Assembly: GCA_033851955.1 (NCBI GenBank)
Contig: JAWSVK010000013.1
Span: forward strand, 1-64,000
Reading direction: 5' to 3'
Source of the DNA: Profundibacter sp033851955
GTDB taxonomy: Bacteria; Pseudomonadota; Alphaproteobacteria; Rhodobacterales; Rhodobacteraceae
Length of the DNA: 64,000 bases
The notes below the pieces were generated by a model. It was not told the DNA's origin and made no database searches. It saw nothing but the letters and a program-made list of their open reading frames with translations. Positions 58,252-64,000 of this stretch are shown in pieces. Position 1 is the first letter of the stretch; every line of letters begins with the position of its first letter. Both the position numbers and the translations under genes were made by a program.

Positions 58252-58909
58252 GGTCCAACCTGTATCCAAGCCCGCGATGGGTGCTGATCGTCACGCTCGA
58301 ATTTTCCAGATGTTTTCGCAAGCGTCCAACGTAAACCTCAATGGCATTTTCGGACACGTCGTCATCGTAGGAAAACAGCCGATCGACCAGCTTTTGTTTG
58401 GCAAAAATCTGCCCCGGCGTGTTGATCAAAATCTCCAACAGCCGCAATTCGCGATTGCGTAAATTCACTACATTGCCGTTAACCGATAGATGCCCCGCGA
58501 CGGGGTCAAAGGTCACGTCTCCGAGCCGTAAAACAGTTTGTGATGCACCCGCATTTCGACGTAAAACAGCGCGACAACGGGCCTGAAGCTCGGCATGATC
58601 AAAGGGCTTGGTCACATAGTCATCCGCGCCCAAATCCAACATGCTGATTCTGTCAGACACTTGTGATCTGGCGGTCAGAACGATGACAGGAGTGTTCTTT
58701 TTGCCCGCCCTGTGGCGTTTCAGAAAGTCGCGGCCATCGCCATCAGGCAGCATGATGTCCAGCAAGATTAGATCGTACTCTCCGGTTTCGGAAAACGCGA
58801 TTGCATCGGCTATTCTATCTGCATGATCAATGACATGACCATCCAGCTGCATCCGCGATGAAATCGCGTTCGCCAGTTCTGCATTGTCTTCGATCAATAG
58901 GTATTTCAT
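58244..58909 (-). CDS. tctD: Response regulator, TctD type (OmpR family)
   Basis: 221 aa. Receiver domain with D51 (ILLDIMLPDGDGR), T79 region VIVLTARS and K101 (DDYVTKPFDHAEL); C-terminal winged helix with VNLRNRELRLLEILINTPGQ and NAIEVYVGRLRKHLE. First gene of the tctD-tctE-binding protein operon and divergent from tctC. The 105-base divergent region shows no clear repeat I could assign as its site. Confidence 0.92.
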   Translation of the reverse strand: MKYLLIEDNAELANAISSRMQLDGHVIDHADRIADAIAFSETGEYDLILLDIMLPDGDGRDFLKRHRAGKKNTPVIVLTARSQVSDRISMLDLGADDYVTKPFDHAELQARCRAVLRRNAGASQTVLRLGDVTFDPVAGHLSVNGNVVNLRNRELRLLEILINTPGQIFAKQKLVDRLFSYDDDVSENAIEVYVGRLRKHLENSSVTISTHRGLGYRLDHD

Positions 58910-59014
58910 CGATTTGAGAGGCCCTTTTCAACGTGACAGGTTAGTGTCAGGTTGCCGTGTTCTTCTACAGCATGAGCCGCCAAGCGGTCTCTTGTCAAAT
59001 GGGAGGACAACATC

Positions 59015-59998
59015 ATGACATTGAAATTCACACGCCGCACGTTGGTGGCAACAGCTATTGCAACACTCGGTTTCGCGGCCCCCGCATTCGCGGAAGGCCA
59101 CAAAGTTCTCGACAGCATCCACTTTTTGATTCCTGGTGGCGCTGGTGGCGGCTGGGACGGAACCGCACGCGGCACAGGCGAGGCCCTGACGGGGGCTGGC
59201 TTGGCCGGTCAAGCGTCCTATGAAAACATGTCGGGTGGCGGCGGTGGTAAGGCCATCGGTTACCTGATCGAGAACGCCGACAGCAACCACGGTACATTGA
59301 TGGTCAACTCGACCCCGATTGTGATCCGTTCTCTTACAGGCGTGTTTCCACATAATTTTCGCGACCTGACTTTGGTGGCTGGCACCATCGGCGATTACGC
59401 CGCAATTGTTGTGGGCAAAGACAGCCCGATCAACAACATGACTGACTTGCTGGCAGCCTATGATGCCGACCCATCCAAAACCGCCATCGGTGGTGGTTCT
59501 GTGCCCGGTGGCATGGACCATTTGGTTGCAGCCATGGTGATGGAAGCCGCTGGAAAAGACGCTTTGGGCGTAAAATACATCCCCTATGACGCGGGCGGCA
59601 AAGCGATGGCAGCACTGCTGTCAGGTGAAATCGCAGCGCTCTCAACAGGGTTCTCAGAAGCGGTCGATTTGGCCAATGCGGGTGAAGTCAAAATCATCGG
59701 TGTGACCTCAGATGAACGTGTGGCCGCCGCCCCAGATGCGATGACGATGAAAGAGCAAGGAATTGACACATCATTCGTCAATTGGCGCGGCTTTTTTGGC
59801 GCACCCGGTCTGCCTGCGGACAAGCTGGCGATGTATCAGGACGCACTTGCCAAGATGTATGAAACTCCAGAATGGGAAGCCGTGCGCGCGCGCAACGGTT
59901 GGGTCAACATCCACAATTCGGGCGATGACTTCAAAGCCTTCCTTGAGGGTCAAGAAAAGACCATTGGTGATCTGATGAAGAAACTCGGGTTTCTGTAA
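59015..59998 (+). CDS. tctC: Tripartite tricarboxylate transporter substrate-binding protein
   Basis: 327 aa. Signal peptide MTLKFTRRTLVATAIATLGF, with twin Arg (RR at 7-8) and cleavage near AFA-EG. DSIHFLIPGGAGGGWDGTAR is the conserved ligand-binding loop of the TctC/Bug family, followed by YENMSGGGGGKAIGYLIE. Delivers tricarboxylates or other carboxylates to TctAB. GGGAGG precedes the ATG. First gene of tctCBA. Confidence 0.92.
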   Translation: MTLKFTRRTLVATAIATLGFAAPAFAEGHKVLDSIHFLIPGGAGGGWDGTARGTGEALTGAGLAGQASYENMSGGGGGKAIGYLIENADSNHGTLMVNSTPIVIRSLTGVFPHNFRDLTLVAGTIGDYAAIVVGKDSPINNMTDLLAAYDADPSKTAIGGGSVPGGMDHLVAAMVMEAAGKDALGVKYIPYDAGGKAMAALLSGEIAALSTGFSEAVDLANAGEVKIIGVTSDERVAAAPDAMTMKEQGIDTSFVNWRGFFGAPGLPADKLAMYQDALAKMYETPEWEAVRARNGWVNIHNSGDDFKAFLEGQEKTIGDLMKKLGFL

Positions 59999-60009
59999 GA
60001 CACTTGATT

Positions 60010-60033
60010 GGCAGAGCGGGGAACTGCTCTGCC
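60010..60033 (+). other. Perfect 8-bp hairpin between tctC and tctB
   Basis: GGCAGAGC (60010-60017) pairs perfectly with GCTCTGCC (60026-60033), loop GGGGAACT. Lies just after the tctC stop. Its job is probably to protect the tctC end of the mRNA and give more binding protein than membrane subunits, as at aapJ-aapQ in this window. Confidence 0.65.
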
Positions 60034-60057
60034 AAACTGATATTGGGGGAGGTCAAC

Positions 60058-60540
60058 ATGGCGTTGGATCGTTGGATTGCACTTGTTATAATGGGAATTT
60101 GCATGGCCTATGGCTATGCTGCGTGGTTCACCATGGACGCCGGTTTGGCGCCGTTCATGCAGCGCAATCCGATTTGGCCCAGCACCTTTCCCAAAGCCCT
60201 TTCGGTTCTGGGTATTTTTGCATCCGGAATAATTTTGCTGGGGCTTGAGAAATCGGAACAGAGAGTTGGCGACATCGATTATCGTCGTCTTGGTGATTAC
60301 CACCTTGGACAAGCGATCATGTTGTTGGTGCTAATGGTCGTCTATGCATTGTGCCTGCGCCCGCTGGGGTTCATCGGTTCCAACATCGCATTTCTATTTC
60401 TAGGCTCATTCATTTTGGGTGAACGCAAATGGCACATCATGGTGCTGGCTGCTTTGATCGCGACATTTCTCGTTTGGTATCTGGTGCAGCAGGTGCTCGG
60501 TATTTACCTGCGCCCGCTGCCCGGATTTATAGGAGGCTGA
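60058..60540 (+). CDS. tctB: Tripartite tricarboxylate transporter small membrane subunit
   Basis: 160 aa from the ATG at 60058 after GGGGGAGG; a longer frame from 60004 would run through the hairpin. Four membrane segments with polar loops, e.g. WIALVIMGICMAYGYAAWFT and HLGQAIMLLVLMVVYALCLR. TctB proteins are poorly conserved; identity rests on size, topology and position between tctC and tctA. Confidence 0.88.
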   Translation: MALDRWIALVIMGICMAYGYAAWFTMDAGLAPFMQRNPIWPSTFPKALSVLGIFASGIILLGLEKSEQRVGDIDYRRLGDYHLGQAIMLLVLMVVYALCLRPLGFIGSNIAFLFLGSFILGERKWHIMVLAALIATFLVWYLVQQVLGIYLRPLPGFIGG

Positions 60541-60544
60541 TGAT

Positions 60545-62059
60545 ATGCTTGAGGGACTTTTAATCGGCTTGCAAACGGTCTTGTCCGTTCAAAACCTGCT
60601 GATGGTGATTGGCGGCTGCTTGATCGGCACGTTCATTGGCATGTTGCCGGGTTTGGGCCCAATGTCGATCATCGCCATTATGATTCCTGTGGCGATTTCC
60701 ATGGGCGACCCAGCCGCCGCTTTGATCCTGTTGGCAGGGGTTTATTACGGCGCAATTTTTGGTGGTTCGACCTCGTCCATCCTGTTGAACGCGCCGGGGG
60801 TTGCGGGCACGGTTGCGACCAGTTTCGATGGCTACCCGATGGCCAAACAAGGCAAGGCTGGCAAAGCGCTGACCATTGCTGCGATCTCCAGCTTTTGTGG
60901 CGGCACCATTGGCGCGATCCTGTTGATGGTGTTTGCACCGGCCCTGTCGTCAGTGGCGTTGCTGTTTCATTCGGCGGAATACTTTGCCCTGATGATCGTC
61001 GGGTTGTCGGCCATCGCGGCCTTTGCGGGCACCGGACAGGTGGCCAAAGCATTGATGATGACAGTGCTTGGTTTGATGATGGCGACCGTTGGCGAAGGCG
61101 CGCTCTATAACCTGCCGCGTTTCACGATGGGGATTATGGATTTGCAGTCTGGCTTTGGGTTCATCACGCTGGCGATGGCCATGTTCGCGTTGCCGGAAGC
61201 GCTGTTTTTGGTGTTGAACCCGCCTGTTTCGACTGTTGGAAAAGGTGGCGATATAAAAGATCTACGCATCACCCGTGCTGAGGCCCGCGCCATTGCACCC
61301 GTCATCGGGCGCCAATCGCTTCAGGGGTTTTTCATCGGTGTTTTGCCGGGGGCCGGTGCGACAATTGCCAGTTTTCTTGGCTATGCGGTCGAGCGAAATA
61401 TCGCCCCAAAGCACGAGCAGAATGAATTTGGCAAAGGGTCAATCAAGGGTCTCGCTGCGCCAGAAACCGCTAACAACGCCGCCTGCACAGGTTCCTTTGT
61501 GCCGCTGCTGACATTGGGCATCCCGGGTTCGGGCACCACGGCAATTTTGTTGGGTGCTTTGATCGCCTTGAACGTAACGCCCGGTCCGCGCCTGATGATT
61601 GATGATCCACAGATATTTTGGGCCGTCATCATGTCTATGTTCATTGGCAATCTGGTGCTGCTGGTTTTGAACCTGCCGCTGATCCCATATATCGCCAAAA
61701 TCCTGACGATCCCGCGCAACTACCTCATCCCGTTCATCTTGTTTTTCACTTTGATGGGGGCCTATATCGGCCAGAATAATTCCACTGAATTGCTGTTGCT
61801 TGTCGGTTTCGGAGTTTGCGCTACGGCGTTGAAATTTGCCGACTACCCGCTTGCCCCGCTGCTGATCGGGTTCATCCTTGGCGGCATGTTAGAGGACAAC
61901 TTTTCGCGGGCGATGCAGCTCTATGAAGGGATCGGTTTCATTTGGGAACGGCCAATGACATTGGCGCTTTTGGTTATTGCCGCGATGTTGATTATGCTGC
62001 CGACGTATCGGGCGAGACGGGCACGTCTGCGCGCAAAAGGCGTGGCTGACGGGGACTAG
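60545..62059 (+). CDS. tctA: Tripartite tricarboxylate transporter large membrane subunit
   Basis: 504 aa, about twelve membrane segments. GTFIGMLPGLGPMSIIAIMI, GAIFGGSTSSILLNAPGVAG and FIGVLPGAGATIASFLGYAV are the repeated TctA signatures; AAPETANNAACTGSFVPLLT LGIPGSGTTA is also conserved (in part). Energised by an ion gradient. Begins four bases after tctB. After it, 62060-62174 shows no terminator I can support. Confidence 0.94.
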   Translation: MLEGLLIGLQTVLSVQNLLMVIGGCLIGTFIGMLPGLGPMSIIAIMIPVAISMGDPAAALILLAGVYYGAIFGGSTSSILLNAPGVAGTVATSFDGYPMAKQGKAGKALTIAAISSFCGGTIGAILLMVFAPALSSVALLFHSAEYFALMIVGLSAIAAFAGTGQVAKALMMTVLGLMMATVGEGALYNLPRFTMGIMDLQSGFGFITLAMAMFALPEALFLVLNPPVSTVGKGGDIKDLRITRAEARAIAPVIGRQSLQGFFIGVLPGAGATIASFLGYAVERNIAPKHEQNEFGKGSIKGLAAPETANNAACTGSFVPLLTLGIPGSGTTAILLGALIALNVTPGPRLMIDDPQIFWAVIMSMFIGNLVLLVLNLPLIPYIAKILTIPRNYLIPFILFFTLMGAYIGQNNSTELLLLVGFGVCATALKFADYPLAPLLIGFILGGMLEDNFSRAMQLYEGIGFIWERPMTLALLVIAAMLIMLPTYRARRARLRAKGVADGD

Positions 62060-62174
62060 GTGTTGGCTGTGCTCGCCGACTTAAGATCGCTGGTCTGCGC
62101 GCTAGATGCGAGAATATTGCTATTGAAGCTGTCAGTCGATACAGTTTAGCGGCCCCAATCAGGTTGCTGAACAT

Positions 62175-63134
62175 ATGCCCCGCAAGATGTCCCACGCTGA
62201 CAAAGTAAACGAAAGCACGCAGTCACTTTCTGCGGCGGCGCATTCGCGGGTTGCAGCGAGTTGGCATCGTTCGGCCGTGAAACATGGTTTGGATCCTGAT
62301 GAACGGCGCCTGCCTGAGCGGATCGAAAATACAGCGCTCGACCAACTGCGCACAGCCTCTGAAAAGTTTATGATCGTCGCCGCCCCACGGTTGGACGCGC
62401 TCTATTCGCTCGTTGGTCAATCCGGCTGCGCGGTTTTTTTGACCGATGCGGCGGGGGTTATTTTGGACCAAAGGCTGGCCGATGCCGATGCCAAAGCGTT
62501 TCAGAGTTGGGGTTTGTGGACCGGCACCGATTGGAGCGAAGAGCGCGAGGGCACCAACGGGATTGGCACCTGCCTGACCGAACAGCGCCGCGTCATCATT
62601 CATCAAGACGAACATTTTTATGCTCGCAACACCGCGATGAGCTGCATTGACGCGCCGATCTACGGCAGTGACGGACAAATCGTGGCTGCCCTTGATGTCA
62701 GTTCGGCCCGTGCCGATCAGACCGAGGGGTTCAACAATTTGATAGGGGCGCAAGTCGCCCAAACCGCCCGCGCCATTGAAGAAGCCAATTTCCGCGCAGC
62801 CTTTCCCACCGCCCGCATTGTGGTCGCCGAAAGCGAAGACGCCGAGGCCGCGACCCTGTTGGCAATCGATGCTGATGATCTGGTCGTCGGGGCCACTCGT
62901 GAAGCGCGCCGTGTTTTTGGCATGGGCAAACCCGGGGTGCTGACGCCGCGCCCTGCCGCCGACATTTTGGGCCGCGAAGATGGCCCCACTGGGTTTGAAA
63001 AAGCCGAACGCGCCGCCGTGATTCGGGCGCTCGCGCGGGCCGATGGCAATGTTTCGCAAGCCGCTCGTGCGCTTGGCGTGGGCCGTGCGACGCTTTATCG
63101 GCGTATGAAAAGGTTGGATCTTGGCGAAAGCTAG
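62175..63134 (+). CDS. GAF-domain/Fis-type regulator (AcoR-like, lacking AAA+ domain)
   Basis: 319 aa. A GAF-like sensory part (about 60-200) includes EGTNGIGTCLTEQRRVIIHQ and NTAMSCIDAPIYGSDGQIVA, as in AcoR-type activators; the C-terminal 40 residues are a Fis helix-turn-helix (NVSQAARALGVGRATLYRRM). The sigma-54-contacting AAA+ domain (GAFTGA motif, Walker motifs) is absent, so it cannot act as a sigma-54 activator. Probably controls the aldehyde dehydrogenase gene that follows. A 9-4-9 inverted repeat just after its stop may be its operator. An inner ATG 12 bases in is an alternative start. Confidence 0.88.
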   Translation: MPRKMSHADKVNESTQSLSAAAHSRVAASWHRSAVKHGLDPDERRLPERIENTALDQLRTASEKFMIVAAPRLDALYSLVGQSGCAVFLTDAAGVILDQRLADADAKAFQSWGLWTGTDWSEEREGTNGIGTCLTEQRRVIIHQDEHFYARNTAMSCIDAPIYGSDGQIVAALDVSSARADQTEGFNNLIGAQVAQTARAIEEANFRAAFPTARIVVAESEDAEAATLLAIDADDLVVGATREARRVFGMGKPGVLTPRPAADILGREDGPTGFEKAERAAVIRALARADGNVSQAARALGVGRATLYRRMKRLDLGES

Positions 63135-63139
63135 GCCCG

Positions 63140-63164
63140 ACTGTCTCACCTATGAGACAGTTTT
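63140..63164 (+). promoter_or_regulatory. 9-4-9 inverted repeat before the aldehyde dehydrogenase gene
   Basis: ACTGTCTCA (63140-63148) and TGAGACAGT (63153-63161) are perfect inverted repeats with CCTA between, followed by TTTT to 63164. It can be read as an operator (18-22 bp dyad, fitting a Fis-type dimer) or as an intrinsic terminator for the regulator gene. It begins five bases after the regulator stop and 121 bases before the ATG of the dehydrogenase. Confidence 0.6.
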
Positions 63165-63224
63165 ACCGTTCTAAATGTGTCGGCGGATAGCCCTGATCAA
63201 TCGCATCGTTAGTTTTCTTTTAAC

Positions 63225-63243
63225 CCCAAGCGGAGGGCTTGGG
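63225..63243 (+). promoter_or_regulatory. Leader hairpin close to the aldehyde dehydrogenase ribosome-binding site
   Basis: CCCAAGC (63225-63231) pairs with GCTTGGG (63237-63243), loop GGAGG. The loop itself is a ribosome-binding-like GGAGG, while the likely working site GGGAGG is at 63249-63254. Could affect translation; weak evidence. Confidence 0.35.
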
Positions 63244-63260
63244 ATTTTGGGAGGACTACC

Positions 63261-64000
63261 ATGAACGATATGACAAAAACCGAGGTTGGCACATACGAGT
63301 CGCCGTTTAAACTGCGTTACGACAACTTTATCGGTGGGGCGTTTGTTGCCCCTGTGAACGGGCGTTATTTTGAAAACGTCACGCCGATCACCGGCGCGAT
63401 GATCAACGAGGTTGCGCGTTCGGACGCCGCCGATATTGAACTGGCGCTGGACGCAGCACATGCCGCCAAAGACGCATGGGGCAAGACGTCAGCCACCGAG
63501 CGTTCCAATATCTTGTTGAAAATAGCTGACCGGATCGAAGAAAATCTGGACCTGCTGGCGACCGCTGAAACATGGGACAACGGCAAGCCAATTCGCGAGA
63601 CAATGGCCGCTGACATTCCGCTGGCCGCTGACCATTTCCGCTATTTCGCGGGCGCATTGCGTGGCCAAGAAGGCAACATGAGCGAGATCGACGCCGACAC
63701 TGTCGCCTATCACTATCACGAACCACTGGGCGTGGTCGGTCAGATCATTCCATGGAATTTCTCGATCTTGATGGCGGCTTGGAAATTGGCGCCAGCCTTG
63801 GCGGCAGGCAACTGTGTTGTGATGAAACCAGCCGAGCAAACACCCGCCGCGATCATGGTTCTGGCTGAGTTGATCACTGATCTGCTGCCCGCAGGTGCGT
63901 TGAACATTGTCAACGGGTACGGCGCCGAGGTTGGTGCCGCATTGGCCAGCTCGTCTCGCATCGCCAAAATCGCCTTTACCGGCTCCACTGCGACGGGTCG
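63261..64000 (+). CDS. NAD-dependent aldehyde dehydrogenase (partial, runs off the window)
   Basis: The first 246 codons are visible; the family is about 505 aa long, so the catalytic Cys is beyond the edge. LRYDNFIGGAFVAPVNGRYF at the start, then ETWDNGKPIRETMAADIPLA, QIIPWNFSILMAAWKLAPAL with KPAEQTP, and IAFTGSTATGR, the NAD-binding region. It resembles AldA/ExaC/AcoD-type acetaldehyde or short-chain aldehyde dehydrogenases, often controlled by an AcoR-like regulator as here. GGGAGGA precedes the ATG. Confidence 0.93.
   Translation, partial: MNDMTKTEVGTYESPFKLRYDNFIGGAFVAPVNGRYFENVTPITGAMINEVARSDAADIELALDAAHAAKDAWGKTSATERSNILLKIADRIEENLDLLATAETWDNGKPIRETMAADIPLAADHFRYFAGALRGQEGNMSEIDADTVAYHYHEPLGVVGQIIPWNFSILMAAWKLAPALAAGNCVVMKPAEQTPAAIMVLAELITDLLPAGALNIVNGYGAEVGAALASSSRIAKIAFTGSTATG

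Noticed and set aside
62223..63149. 308-codon minus-strand open frame opposite the GAF/Fis regulator
   Set aside because: The plus-strand protein has clear GAF and Fis features; the antisense product is Gly/Ala/Arg-rich without motif.
1..64000. CRISPR arrays, insertion sequences, integrases, toxin-antitoxin pairs or phage genes
   Set aside because: None seen: no regularly spaced repeats, no transposase or integrase motifs, and no phage structural proteins among the readable genes.

Overview
The window reads as a chromosomal segment of an alphaproteobacterium of the family Rhodobacteraceae (Roseobacter group). Pointers are the ribosomal-protein/secY/adk/rpoA order, a luxR-luxI pair right after rplQ, the order rarA, crcB, rluC, gph-like, ATP12, an Aap/Bzt-type amino-acid ABC transporter, a MocR regulator beside an omega-transaminase and a polyamine-type ABC transporter, a TctCBA tripartite transporter with TctDE, and many RTX- and Tat-type features typical of marine roseobacters. 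The species cannot be named from the sequence alone. The identifications come from reading the protein sequences; no database search was run.

Layout. (1) 1-18403: tuf end, then the S10, spc and alpha ribosomal gene blocks on the + strand. The block is broken twice. Between rplP and rpmC lie 2.5 kb holding an antisense RTX protein gene, a small membrane protein gene and an antisense small gene. Between rpmD and rplO lie a strong terminator and genes for DUF4202- and DUF3461-type proteins. (2) 18504-23969: luxR-luxI, then rarA, crcB, rluC-type pseudouridine synthase, HAD phosphatase and ATP12 chaperone, the last four tightly packed. (3) 24198-29296: four-gene amino-acid ABC transporter; one permease (AapM-like) carries a large predicted coiled-coil insert. 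(4) 29432-37107: class III transaminase (-), divergent MocR regulator (+), then a four-gene polyamine/ω-amine-type ABC transporter; a shared CTGGATATAC-type motif in both upstream regions suggests one regulon. (5) 37156-48499: a phosphodiesterase, then mostly minus-strand genes: sixA-like, ferredoxin-like, sterol desaturase-like, argB, and the rpmH-rnpA-yidD-ttcA / EAL / yidC-MOSC-engB cluster, with one + strand SDR gene. (6) 48799-55779: VTT-domain membrane protein, merA-like flavoprotein, orphan histidine kinase, tRNA-Arg(ACG), P450 with divergent LysR, purU. (7) 55886-64000: tctD-tctE-solute-binding-protein operon (-) divergent from tctCBA (+), then a GAF/Fis regulator without an AAA+ domain and the start of an aldehyde dehydrogenase gene cut by the window edge.

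No CRISPR array, insertion sequence, integrase, prophage or replication origin was seen. The signals I find most worth following are the MocR operator set, the two-copy palindromic dispersed repeat, the duplicated terminator sequence at the S10/spc break, the coiled-coil permease, and the Tct two-component system with its own solute-binding protein.
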